Assembly: GCA_938743325.2 (NCBI GenBank)
Contig: OW568902.1
Span: 62,001 to 126,000, forward strand
Direction of reading: 5' to 3'
DNA length: 64,000 nt
Origin: Pycnococcus provasolii
Taxonomy: Eukaryota; Chlorophyta; Pseudoscourfieldiophyceae; Pseudoscourfieldiales; Pycnococcaceae
Shown one piece after another: positions 50,835 to 59,804 of this stretch; positions within the stretch are counted from its first letter, which is position 1; each line of letters begins with the position of its first letter. The notes beneath the pieces are model-generated. The model made no database searches. It saw nothing but the letters and a program-made list of their open reading frames with translations, and was not told the origin of the DNA. The position numbers and the translations under genes are program-made.

Positions 50835-50990
50835 GATTCGGGGTTTGGGAATTCGGGAATTCGGGAATTCGGGGTTCGGAATTATTCGGGGATTGGGAAT
50901 TCGGGGAATTCGGATTTCGGGGTTCGGGGTTTGGGAATTCGGGAATTCGGAATTCGGGGTTCGGGGTTCGGAATACTGGGAGTTCGGGGA
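50835..50990. repeat. GGGAATTCGGG / GGGGTTCGG low-complexity array
   Basis: Alternating GAATTCGG and GGGGTTCGG units, period about 8-10 bp, more than a dozen copies. Confidence 0.8.
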
Positions 50991-51297
50991 TGGGGACCTA
51001 CTCTTAGGGTAGGGGAGAGAACAGGCTCATCATCACCCGATTGAGTTCAAGCAAGGTTTCTTTCATCAAGGCCTCCTACCCGGGTACCGGGTAGGGGGAG
51101 ACTTTCTGAAAAAGGGATATATGTTCCACTGGGATAGGCGTAGTTCTATCACATCGGCGGCACACTGGCACAGCTGCACAGCGGTGGTTTGTACTTTAAG
51201 CCTTTAAGGTGCCGTTGTAAGGTGCCGTTAATATGTATAGGTGGTCATTGAGGTGGTCATTCCTCATTAGTAGGGAGGTGAGCGAGTGCAGTGCATT

Positions 51298-51670
51298 TAA
51301 CGACCCGTGCAAACTGCCCGGATTCACCAAGGGCAGTGGACTTAACGACCCGTGCAAAATGCCCGGATTCACCAGGGGCAGTGGACTTAACGACCCGTGC
51401 AAAATGCCCGGATTCACCAGGGGCAGTGGACTTAACGACCCATGCAAACTGCCCGGATTCACCAGGGGCAGTGGACTTAACGACCCGTGCAAACTGCCCG
51501 GATTCATCAGGGGCAGTGGACTTAACGACCCGTGCAAAATGCCCGGATTCACCAGGGGCAGTGGACTTAACGACCCATGCAAACTGCCCGGATTCACCAG
51601 GGGCAGTGGACTTAACGACCCGTGCAAACTGCCCGGATTCATCAGGGGCAGTGCACTTAACGACCCGTGC
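51298..51670. repeat. 45-bp minisatellite, about 8.3 copies
   Basis: CGACCCGTGCAAA recurs every 45 bp (51301, 51346, 51391 and on). Units differ at a few sites only. The period is a multiple of three and contains no stop in several frames, so it is open in at least four frames on two strands; one plus frame reads LNDPCKLPGFTRGSG. Confidence 0.93.
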
Positions 51671-51929
51671 AAAGCTCTCGCGGTTTCCTGCGAGGCAACT
51701 GTAAAAGTACCACGGAAAAGAAGGGGACCCGGGTAACCTCCACTTCTTTCCGCCATTGCACCAGTATTCTAGTGCCGTGGCGCCTTTTTCTCCTTCGAGG
51801 AGTTCCTCCAAAAGAAAAACAAAAAAAAATCAAACTCAAACTCAAACTTAAACTTAGGTGGGCTCGGTGTGTCTCGGTGTGTCTCTGCTTGGCGTGCTGT
51901 GCGTGCTGTGCGTTTGCTCGGTGTGTGCT

Positions 51930-52085
51930 CTGCCCGGTGTGTGTGCTCGTGGCCGGCGTGTGTGCTCGTGGCCGCCTTGTGTGCTCGGTGCGTGTGCTCG
52001 TGGCCGCCTCGTGTGCTCGGTGCGTGTGCTCGTGGCCGCCTTGTGTGCTCGGTGTGTGTGCTCTGCTCGTGGCCGCCTGGCTTGT
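51930..52085. repeat. 33-bp tandem repeat
   Basis: GTGCTCGTGGCCGCC followed by TTGTGTGCTCGGTGC repeats about four times with small changes, immediately upstream of the J-domain gene. Confidence 0.8.
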
Positions 52086-52224
52086 AGTTGAAAGCTCGCG
52101 TACCGTACTTGGTTCGTTCAGTGTGCATACATACATACACACTTACTTCGATTCTGGCTCTTGGGGGCCGTCGTCTCGACGTCTTCGCTCGTGTATATCT
52201 GCTCCTCGTGTGTGCCGTTATTCT

Positions 52225-53337
52225 ATGGCCGCCCAGTCAGCCAGCCGCGCCGCTCCTCCTCAACGCAACCTTTCTCTGGAGGAGTCGCTCGAAGATCTTG
52301 AGCTCTCTCAGTCAGGAGGTTTCTCCTCTGTTGCGCCATCTTTACAAAACTCAGAAAGCGTTCCGTCGTCTTTGGATAACTCAATCACGAAAGAAAACGA
52401 TAATCATCAGGAGGAAGATGGCAACACGGCCGTTTCGGCCGCCGCGGCGCTACTGCGATCCGCGGTGGAAGCGGGCGCATCGCTTCAGTACGACGTCTCC
52501 AGGAGAAACCCGACGCAAAGAGCACGCATCGGACGACTAAGAACACGCGTCGCGTCGTTCGTACAGGACTCCGTCAACACCGCGAACGGGTACGAAATCC
52601 AAAAGGCGGAGCCGCCGCCTGCGCCGAAACCCGCGTCGAGGTACGCGTCCGAATGGGGCGCACACGCAAGCGCAAACAACGCACAACCGCCACCGCCGCC
52701 CGCGGGGGAAGTTCCGCTCAGACCGCCGAAACACGCATACGCAAGACGCGCGCAAGCGCAAGGCACCACCTCGACAGACACCACGCCCGTACCAACGCCG
52801 CGGAGCGACGCGCCGAGCGTCTCCCCTCCGTCAAACAACGCGAGCGACGCGCCGTGGGAAGGCGTCGACCTGCCTCCCGTCAACCCAGCGCACTGGAAAG
52901 GATCTCTCGACGCCGAGTGCCCAGAACTGCTCAGCTGCGCGCCGCCGGAACTCAGGAAGTTTCTGCTGCAGGCAGGCGCACCCGCAAGAGGGAACGTGTG
53001 GACGAACCTTGGCGCGCTCGCGGAGCAGGCGCGAGGATGGGCACCCGTCTGGGAGTGCCGGCGCGTGCTCGCGTGCTCCACCGCGGAAGAGGTGCTTCGC
53101 CTCCCGCCCGGCTGGGACGAGGTGAACGCGTCGGGTGTGACGAAAGACGGACGGCGCATCGCCGCGCGGTACGTGACAGACGACGAGCGCGAGAAACGCA
53201 CACGCGCCGCATTCCGCAAGGTTTCGATGATTGTTCACCCTGACAAGAACGCGAGCCCGAGCGCACCTGAGGCGATGGCGAAGGTGGTGCAGGCGCAGAA
53301 GGCGATGCGCAAGGCGTTTGCGTCGTCGCAGAAGTAA
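52225..53337 (+). CDS. J-domain protein, auxilin-like
   Basis: 370 residues from the ATG of MAAQSASRAAPPQRNLSLEE; earlier codons extend only through the 33-bp repeat and GTG. The first 240 residues are disordered and Pro/Ala/Ser-rich. The C-terminus (about 310-370) is a J domain of the auxilin type: EREKRTRAAFRKVSMIVHPD followed by KN...AKVVQAQKAMRKAF, with the HPD motif. A preceding Trp-rich segment (WAPVWECRRVLACSTAEEV) resembles the extra helix before auxilin J domains. Auxilins recruit Hsc70 to uncoat clathrin vesicles. No clathrin-box motif was recognised. It converges on GT29 protein B with 58 bp between stops. Confidence 0.82.
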   Translation: MAAQSASRAAPPQRNLSLEESLEDLELSQSGGFSSVAPSLQNSESVPSSLDNSITKENDNHQEEDGNTAVSAAAALLRSAVEAGASLQYDVSRRNPTQRARIGRLRTRVASFVQDSVNTANGYEIQKAEPPPAPKPASRYASEWGAHASANNAQPPPPPAGEVPLRPPKHAYARRAQAQGTTSTDTTPVPTPRSDAPSVSPPSNNASDAPWEGVDLPPVNPAHWKGSLDAECPELLSCAPPELRKFLLQAGAPARGNVWTNLGALAEQARGWAPVWECRRVLACSTAEEVLRLPPGWDEVNASGVTKDGRRIAARYVTDDEREKRTRAAFRKVSMIVHPDKNASPSAPEAMAKVVQAQKAMRKAFASSQK

Positions 53338-53395
53338 TGATGTTTATATGTGTAGTACAAAGAATAAGCTTTACAAGATCTACTAATACAGCCAA

Positions 53396-55057
53396 TCACC
53401 ACTGGCACAGGCGCGTCGTGTCGAACGAGACGCCACGCACACCGCCATCTTCCGCGTCAAGTTCCGCCGCAAGTTGCGGGCGCTTGCACTGCCGCGTAGC
53501 CCACGCAGGCTTGGCCACCTCGTTGCACAGCGCAATGCGCCCAGATGCACGAAGCGTTTTCAGGAAGCGCCCTTGGTAGCCAAAGCTGTGAGCAGATCGG
53601 TCACCCTGAACGCCGTTGTGGTAGTGGTACCGCGCCTCCTTCGACGCTGCGGCGTCGACGCCGAATCCGAACAGTGAGACGCGCGTGCATATGCTCATGG
53701 CGAAGAAGATGCCCTCGATGCCGCTTGGTGGCGCGCCCATCGCGCTGTCAGCGGCGCCATTGTACACGCGCCCGTGCACGCGCCGGTACGTCAGCCTCGC
53801 GAGGTCCGTGAGCAGTGGCGAAACGTACAGCACCTCTCGCTGCGCGGGGTATCCGCCGGTGCGGCGCATCTTCCCACACACGCTGCCGACGTGGTGCACG
53901 TTCGACTTGCCAAATAGGAGCACGGACGAGTTGACGGCGAGTCGCGGCGTGAGGCTGAGACTCGACCCCTCGAGCATCGAGGACGTCCACTTGTTGTTCA
54001 GCACGCGTATCGTCGTTCGACTGCCGACGACGTCCTCGAATCCCTGCGTCGGCCCGTCGTTGAAGCGAATGACGATGTCGTGGTCGTCGATCGACGCGCC
54101 GTACCTCTCGTTGAGCGACACGCCTGAGTTGCCAACCACCGCGCACGTGCCTGCGAACGTCTTGACGTCGGAGTTCGGAACGCAGCTGTTTTTGGCCATC
54201 TTTCCGAGCTGATTGGCATCAGCAACGCCGCTCGGGAACATCTTCGTTCCGTGCGCGTGGATCGCAGACTTGGTGAGCACGACCTGCGTGACTGCGTGCG
54301 ACAAGCCGCCTTGTGCGCCACCCCCTCCCGCCGCGGCGTCGGCGGGAACGCCACGTCCGAGCGGCAGCACGATGCCCTTGAGTGCGTCGAGCCACGGCGG
54401 CGCGGGTGCGTTAGGCGGCACGGGTGGGAACTTGAACGCCCCCGCCTTGGACGATGGCCTGGTGCTTCGACGCGCCGCCGACGTTGGACTAGATGCTGGC
54501 GTTGGATCGTCCTCTTCGCTGGCGTCTTCGAGTGTTGGTGGTGTGTCTTCCTCCGAGTCTTCTTCTTCTTCTTCTTCTGAAGAGGAGGACGAGGCGTCTG
54601 GCGAAGACTCGGCTGGCTCAGAGTCGTCGATCGTTGGTGTGGTTGTGGTTGTTGATGTCGATGTGGTGGCGGATGATTTTGTCTTTGTCTTTGGTGGTAA
54701 AAGGGATGTCGTATGCTGCTTGCGTGCTGCCGTTTTTTCTCTGTGTATGGGAGTATTCTGCACCGCTCTTGCGCGCGCGAACACCGTTCCCGCCGTCGGA
54801 TCACTTCCGTCGACGTCCGCCGGCTGTCTCGCGACTGTGAGCGTGCACGCGAGTCCGCACACGAAGATAAGCACGACGAAGCTAAGCAAAGAAGGCTTGC
54901 GTAGCATATCGAGACGGAAGGTTGCGAACGGCGGCGGCAGATATGATGATGATGCAAGGTCAACCACCTCGATCTGCGACGACGCCGACTTCAACTGCGA
55001 CGACGACTGCTGTGGATGTGTGGATGAGGAGGAGTCACGTGGCACCGTTGAACTCAT
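53396..55057 (-). CDS. GT29 sialyltransferase-family protein B
   Basis: 553 residues from ATG 55057 (MSSTVPRDSSSS); the longer open frame runs into a 7-bp satellite. A single span (about 56-76, LLSFVVLIFVCGLACTLTVA) gives type II Golgi topology, followed by an acidic Ser/Glu stem. The L-motif is CAVVGNSGVSLNERYGASID, then HDIVIRFNDGPT and VGSRTTIRVLN; the S-motif is PPSGIEGIFFAMSICTRVSL with FGFG. The late motif SAHSFGYQGRFL keeps the His but has Gln where vertebrate enzymes have Glu. The L-motif is closer to classic sialyltransferases than in protein A. Acceptor and donor are unknown. Confidence 0.9.
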   Translation of the reverse strand: MSSTVPRDSSSSTHPQQSSSQLKSASSQIEVVDLASSSYLPPPFATFRLDMLRKPSLLSFVVLIFVCGLACTLTVARQPADVDGSDPTAGTVFARARAVQNTPIHREKTAARKQHTTSLLPPKTKTKSSATTSTSTTTTTPTIDDSEPAESSPDASSSSSEEEEEEDSEEDTPPTLEDASEEDDPTPASSPTSAARRSTRPSSKAGAFKFPPVPPNAPAPPWLDALKGIVLPLGRGVPADAAAGGGGAQGGLSHAVTQVVLTKSAIHAHGTKMFPSGVADANQLGKMAKNSCVPNSDVKTFAGTCAVVGNSGVSLNERYGASIDDHDIVIRFNDGPTQGFEDVVGSRTTIRVLNNKWTSSMLEGSSLSLTPRLAVNSSVLLFGKSNVHHVGSVCGKMRRTGGYPAQREVLYVSPLLTDLARLTYRRVHGRVYNGAADSAMGAPPSGIEGIFFAMSICTRVSLFGFGVDAAASKEARYHYHNGVQGDRSAHSFGYQGRFLKTLRASGRIALCNEVAKPAWATRQCKRPQLAAELDAEDGGVRGVSFDTTRLCQW

Positions 55058-55139
55058 AGAGGAAGGAAAGCGAAGCGAAGCGGCCAACGATACCACAAAG
55101 CTCTTAACAGAACTTAACAGCTGAGCAGAGCAGAGACAA

Positions 55140-55266
55140 GTAGGGTAACAGCTGAGCAGAGCACAGAGCACAGAGCACAGAGCACAGAGCACAGAGCACA
55201 GAGCACAGAGCACAGAGCACAGAGCACAGAGCACAGAGCACAGAGCACAGAGCACAGAGCACAGAG
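55140..55266. repeat. 7-bp satellite (GAGCACA)n
   Basis: About 16 nearly perfect copies, upstream of GT29 protein B. Translated on the minus strand it gives a false CSVLCAL-type repeat. Confidence 0.93.
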
Positions 55267-55744
55267 TAGAGCACAGATCAGATCTCACGAACGAAGAACC
55301 ACGCGTCCTAACCCAACCTAACAACAACGTCGCAAGAACCACGCGTCCTAACCCAACCTAACAACACCACGCGTCCTAACCCAACCTAACAACAACGTCG
55401 CAAAAAATACACAACAACGTCGCAAGAAATCGGCGTCGGCGGCGTCGGCTTACTTATTATGTTATGGCGTCAAAGCTTGAAAAAAAAATGTCGCGCGATC
55501 GGGATCGGAATCGGAATCGGAATCGGCGCCGACTTAAAACACGCATGTAATTCCTTAATTATTTCCCTCCATGGACACTTCTCTCCGTGTTAATCCCTCG
55601 GGGTGGTTCCCTCCATGGACACTTTTTTGGGTGGTAATCCCTCGGGGTTGTTTTTGAAGGCCGACTCAATTCACCCTTTTATAAAAAAAAAAAACATTGG
55701 AATTTGGATTTGGAGGGAATGGGGACGTGTTGGCAAGCTCACTG

Positions 55745-55813
55745 GTTAGGGTTAGGGTTAGGGTTACGTTAGGGTTACGTTAGGGTTTAAGGGCTCGCGT
55801 TAGGGTTTAAGGG
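55745..55813. repeat. Telomere-like array (TTAGGG, TTACG variants)
   Basis: GGTTAGGGTTAGGG followed by GTTACGTTAGGG and TTAGGGTTTAAGGG units, 90-158 bp upstream of the amidase ATG, in opposite orientation to the other arrays. Confidence 0.9.
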
Positions 55814-55902
55814 TCCCCTCTTGTTCTTCTTTCTAAGGTTAAGGTAGTTTTGTCGGCCTGGCCGTTTTGTTCTCCGAGCTCCGACGTACGTCATCAGTAA
55901 GG

Positions 55903-56973
55903 ATGACGCGTCACGGCGACATTTCGAGTTCGCCAGATAGCGTTGGTGTGGCGGTGTACCAGTACAAAATGCCGCGGTTACACACCACGGCCGACGTTCA
56001 CGAGAATGCGGCGAAGATATGTGCGCTCATTGAAGGGACGAAACAAGGTTTACCTGGCATGGACCTCATTGTGTTCCCCGAATACTCGACGCAAGGTATC
56101 ATGTACGACCGCGACGAGATGTTCGCGACCGCGGTTACCATACCTGGCCCGGAAACGGACATGTTCTGCGCGGCGTGCAAGAAGTCCAAGGTGTGGGGCG
56201 TCTTCTCGCTGACCGGCGAAAGACACGAAGAACACCCGAAGAAGGCGCCGTACAACACGCTCGTGCTCATCAACGACAACGGCGAAATCGTCCAGAAGTA
56301 TCGCAAAATACTCCCGTGGTGTCCCATCGAAGGGTGGTACCCAGGCGACTGCACGTACGTCACGGAAGGGCCGAAGGGTATTAAGATTTCGCTCATCATT
56401 TGCGACGACGGAAACTACCCGGAAATCTGGCGCGACTGCGCGATGAAGGGCGCCGAGCTCATCGTGCGCTGCCAGGGATACATGTACCCCGCGAAAGAAC
56501 AGCAGGTGATGGTCGCGAAGTGCATGGCTTGGATGAACAACGTGTACGTCGCTGTCGCCAACGCCGCGGGACACGACGGCGTGTACTGCTACTTCGGACA
56601 CTCCGCGATCGTCGGCAACGACGGACGCACGCTCGGCGAGTGCGGCGAGGAGTGCGACGGCGTTCAGTACGCGCAGCTCAGCGTGAGCGCGATCCGCGAC
56701 GCGCGCGCAAACGACCAATCGCAGAACCACCTCTTCAAGCTTCTTCACCGCGGGTACACGGGCGTGTACGCGAGCGGCGACGGCGACAAGGGCGTCGCGA
56801 AGTGCCCGTTTCAGTTCTACGAGACGTGGGTGAACAACCCGCAAGCGGCGCAGCAGCAGGTGCAGGCCATCACGCGCCAGCACATCGGCGTCGAGTGCTG
56901 CCCGGTCGCCGGCGTGCCGCTGCCTTCGCAGTCGATGAGCATGACGCAAGAGGAAGGCTCCGAGCTCATCTGA
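55903..56973 (+). CDS. amiE: Aliphatic amidase (AmiE), bacterial type
   Basis: 356 residues from ATG 55903; upstream codons need TTG. The protein is nearly colinear with Pseudomonas AmiE (346 residues) from [20 protein letters not shown] onward: [95 protein letters not shown]. The nitrilase-superfamily triad is Glu60, Lys135 and Cys167, one residue beyond the bacterial numbering. It hydrolyses short amides such as acetamide to acid plus ammonia, so it could supply nitrogen. No targeting peptide is seen. Such similarity to a bacterial enzyme in a plastid-bearing eukaryote points to horizontal gain; GC-rich codon use is like the neighbours, so it is not brand new. Confidence 0.96.
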   Translation: MTRHGDISSSPDSVGVAVYQYKMPRLHTTADVHENAAKICALIEGTKQGLPGMDLIVFPEYSTQGIMYDRDEMFATAVTIPGPETDMFCAACKKSKVWGVFSLTGERHEEHPKKAPYNTLVLINDNGEIVQKYRKILPWCPIEGWYPGDCTYVTEGPKGIKISLIICDDGNYPEIWRDCAMKGAELIVRCQGYMYPAKEQQVMVAKCMAWMNNVYVAVANAAGHDGVYCYFGHSAIVGNDGRTLGECGEECDGVQYAQLSVSAIRDARANDQSQNHLFKLLHRGYTGVYASGDGDKGVAKCPFQFYETWVNNPQAAQQQVQAITRQHIGVECCPVAGVPLPSQSMSMTQEEGSELI

Positions 56974-57963
56974 AAATAACGGTCAACAAAGCCGCCGCCG
57001 ACACGTAACTTACTTACGTGTACGTGACGTCATGTGTGAGCTCTTGAGCCAAAGACAAAGTTCTGCTGGAGGGGGTGAGGACTGAGGAGGGTGCGAGGTG
57101 TGCATACAACAACATGAGTTCTAATCCATGCAATGGTGGGTCCCAGCACCACCACCATTTATTCATTCACCATTTTAAACGACGAGGGTCCCTTAAATAC
57201 CATGTTTATAAGTTCCTGAAAGTGTGTATAAGGAATCATAGGACTAATCAAGCAAGCAATGACCGGTGTGTGTTAACTCAATGTCAATTCTTAATTCATT
57301 TTCATTTCGTTTCATTTCATTCATGATTCAGACATCTTGCTTGATTTAAGCAACAATTGATCGGTTTGATCCACTCACTTTATCAAATTTGTGTTGTTGT
57401 TTGGGTGCTACGTCGCGCGCGCTGTCGTGCGCTGGTGCGCTCGAGCAATTGATTTTGCGTGCGAGCAGCCGCGCCAAGCGCTCCGTCGCACCGAGAGCGC
57501 TGCGCCCGTATTCATGACCAGTGGAGGTAAAAAAACTCGTGCCGCTTCGAGCTTACCTGGTGCGTAAGTGCGTTGGAACATCTTTGAGGCTGTGTAGGAA
57601 AAAAAATCACGCAGGCAGATCTTTGTCCGTCGTACGGCGGTAACGGCGTTGAGCCGTTGAGGGACTGAGGCTGCGGCAGAGCAGGCGGCCCGAGTGTCTA
57701 CTGTCTAGCTATTGGTTCCGCTGATGTTGACCACCTTTGGAATGCCGTGCAAGGTCCGGGCAATGAGCGAGCAAGGTGCGGCCGCGAGCTTACCGTCGTA
57801 ATACCGTGAGCCAGACCGCCGTCGAATGCACCCAGGAGTCTTGAGTCCTGACCAGTGACCACTCCCAGTCCCCACCTCCGGGAACGCCATGCAAGGTCGA
57901 GCTTGACCAACCAACCAATGACCGAGCAAGACAGACCGGGCAAACCAACCAGGTGGCCCAAAC
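56974..57963. other. Spacer downstream of the amidase gene
   Basis: No gene seen. Between about 57730 and 57925 a diverged direct repeat occurs (CCATGCAAGGTC / CCGTGCAAGGTC, with GAGCGAGCAAG and GACCGAGCAAG). The LTR element begins at 57964. Confidence 0.5.
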
Positions 57964-58793
57964 TGTAATGTTTACTCGAGAATGATTGTTACAAGAGCGC
58001 GTGCCTTACATGCGTGCTGCATCGCGCCTCCGCATCGTAACTCAAGACGTTTTCACATCAGGTTCTAGACTTGTTACGCCGCGGGCTAATCATTCAAATC
58101 ACCGGTAGGAATCCCCTACAGGGATCCCCTCACACCCCCCCCCTGAACCGCGCCGCGTGTTGTTGCGCGCGTCGCGTTCACTCTCTCTCTGTCTTGCCGA
58201 GCGCAGTGCTCGGGTCGGCGTCGGCCCTGCCACGCCTGCCACGGTCACGTGGCTAGAGTCCAGCGGGCTGCTGAGCCCTCTCACGCGTCGCTTGTTGCGT
58301 GGCTGTTTGCGCCGCGGAGGGGGGGCGAGCTGTTGCGTCGTCTCGGCGAGATGGTGGTAACCCCGAATTGTGGTTTTGCAGGATGCCGCGTGCCGGGAAG
58401 AAATCTGCTGTCGGCGGGGTGTATGTGCGCGATTTCCTGCGTGGTGAGCGCGAACGTCACTCCGGTCGACCGACTGTGCGTCGTGTCTGCCGTTCTCGAG
58501 TTGAGCGTTGCTTGTGGCGCGAAGTGCGCACCGTGCGCTAGCGTGTCTACGGACTACTGCTGCTAACGGCTCGCGAGTACCGGGTAAGCGTGTCAACAAG
58601 TTCTAAGACCCGCCAGGTTCCATGTAATGTTTACTCGAGAATGATTGTTACAAGAGCGCGTGCCTTACATGCGTGCTGCATCACGCCTCCGCGTCGTAAC
58701 TCAAGACGTTTTCACATCAGGTTCTAGACTTGTTACGCCGCGGGCTAATCATTCAAATCACCGGTAGGAATCCCCTACAGGGATCCCCTCACA
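57964..58793 (-). mobile_element. Small non-autonomous LTR element (TRIM-like)
   Basis: Two 171-bp direct repeats (57964-58134, 58623-58793), each starting TG and ending CA, flank a 488-bp interior. The insertion is bounded by a perfect 5-bp duplication CAAAC (57959-57963, 58794-58798). On the minus strand TGGAACCTGGCGGG abuts the upstream LTR, as a tRNA primer-binding site would, and a G-rich purine run abuts the downstream LTR, as a polypurine tract would. The interior is too short for gag and pol, so it depends on a relative. The two LTRs differ at only two sites, so the insertion looks young. Confidence 0.85.
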
Positions 58794-59045
58794 CAAACCA
58801 GCACTTGGCCAAACAAACCAGGTGGCCCAAACAAACCCCCAAACCCGAAACCTCACCGCATGCATGGAACCCCCAAACTTTACCCCCAAACTTTCACCCC
58901 CAAACTTTCACCCCCAACCCCCAACTCGCAGTCCCGACTGCCCGGCCGGCCGCTTCTCCCGGCCGCGAGTGAAAACCGGCCGCGAGCAACTGAAGCAGTC
59001 AACGAACGAACCAGTTCCATAAATAAACGCGGTAGGTATATAATA
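58794..59045. other. Short spacer before calmodulin
   Basis: CAAACTTTCACCCC repeats occur at 58870-58920 (four copies of about 15 bp) followed by a GGCCGGCCGC palindrome region and the likely calmodulin promoter. Confidence 0.5.
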
Positions 59046-59534
59046 ATGTCTCGCAAGCACTTGACGGATGAGCAGTTGGCGCGTGAGTGGCCGTACTTGA
59101 CGCGTCAGCAAGTTCGTGAGTTCAAGGAGGCGTTTGCGATTTTTGATAAAGATGGAGGTGGGTCAATCACCAGTGACGAACTGGGGGATGTTATGCGTTC
59201 TCTGGGTCAAAAACCCACCCTGGTCGAAGTCGAAGCTATGGTGAAGGAAATTGACGCGGACGGTAACGGCGAAATCGACTTCCCCGAGTTCTTAACCATG
59301 ATGCTCCGGAAGATGAACGAAGGCAACCCCGAAGCGGAACTTAGGGAAGTGTTCAGCACGTTTGATAAAAGTGGAGAAGGGGTTATCACACGGGACGAAC
59401 TGCGTGCGGCGATGTCGTTAGTGGGTGAAAAACTCACGAACGACGAAGTGGACGATATCATACGACTTGCGGACGTCTCAGGTGACGGTGCGATTGACTA
59501 CGACGAATTCATACGGTTCATACTTAACGACTAG
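59046..59534 (+). CDS. CAM: Calmodulin with a short N-terminal extension
   Basis: 162 residues from ATG 59046; earlier in-frame codons reach back through C-rich repeats and are unlikely to be coding. Four EF-hands with canonical 12-residue loops: [36 protein letters not shown] and [12 protein letters not shown]. The first half is close to textbook calmodulin ([38 protein letters not shown]). It is 13 residues longer than 149-residue calmodulins, owing to [20 protein letters not shown] in place of the usual MADQLT start, and its second half is more diverged ([11 protein letters not shown]). It could be a calmodulin-like protein rather than the sole calmodulin. Confidence 0.93.
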   Translation: MSRKHLTDEQLAREWPYLTRQQVREFKEAFAIFDKDGGGSITSDELGDVMRSLGQKPTLVEVEAMVKEIDADGNGEIDFPEFLTMMLRKMNEGNPEAELREVFSTFDKSGEGVITRDELRAAMSLVGEKLTNDEVDDIIRLADVSGDGAIDYDEFIRFILND

Positions 59535-59804
59535 TACACACCAACCATACAAGTTATGCATACTCAAGCGGAACAGGTTTATTATATAAACAAAACTTCT
59601 TTGTACGGGAAAAAACAATACTGTCTGGTGTCTGGGAGTGAGTGAATACGACTTTAATATATATATATATATATATATATATGGGTTCTACGTTCACGTG
59701 TTGTAAACTACTTTTTATTTCTTTTATTCAACTCAGAAATGATTTGAAAATAACGTCAGAAACGAAGCCGTTTGTTTACTCACTGTGACGTGGCAAGGTA
59801 AGCT
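59535..59804. other. Convergent spacer with TA microsatellite
   Basis: 59657-59682 is (TA)n. The rest is AT-rich, presumably the 3' ends of the two genes. Confidence 0.6.

Larger units (their letters stand above)
50755..52224. other. Spacer with 45-bp and 33-bp minisatellites
   Basis: No supported gene. TTCGGGAA-type repeats occur at 50835-50990, then the 45-bp array (51298-51670), and a 33-bp array (51930-52085) before the J-domain gene. Confidence 0.6.
55058..55902. other. Spacer with satellites and telomere-like array
   Basis: No gene. It has the GAGCACA array (55140-55266), a CCACGCGTCCTAACCCAACC motif three times (55298-55385), two copies of a TCCCTCCATGGACACTT unit (55565, 55611) and the telomere-like array (55745-55813). 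Confidence 0.6.

Noticed and set aside
51298-51670. CRISPR array
   Set aside because: The 45-bp units are directly abutting with no unique spacers; it is a minisatellite.
51667-52224. N-terminal extension of the J-domain protein
   Set aside because: It begins at GTG and translates the 33-bp satellite; the ATG at 52225 is the first sensible start.
55058-55342. N-terminal extension of GT29 protein B
   Set aside because: It translates the GAGCACA satellite into a Cys/Leu repeat; the ATG at 55057 precedes a normal type II anchor.
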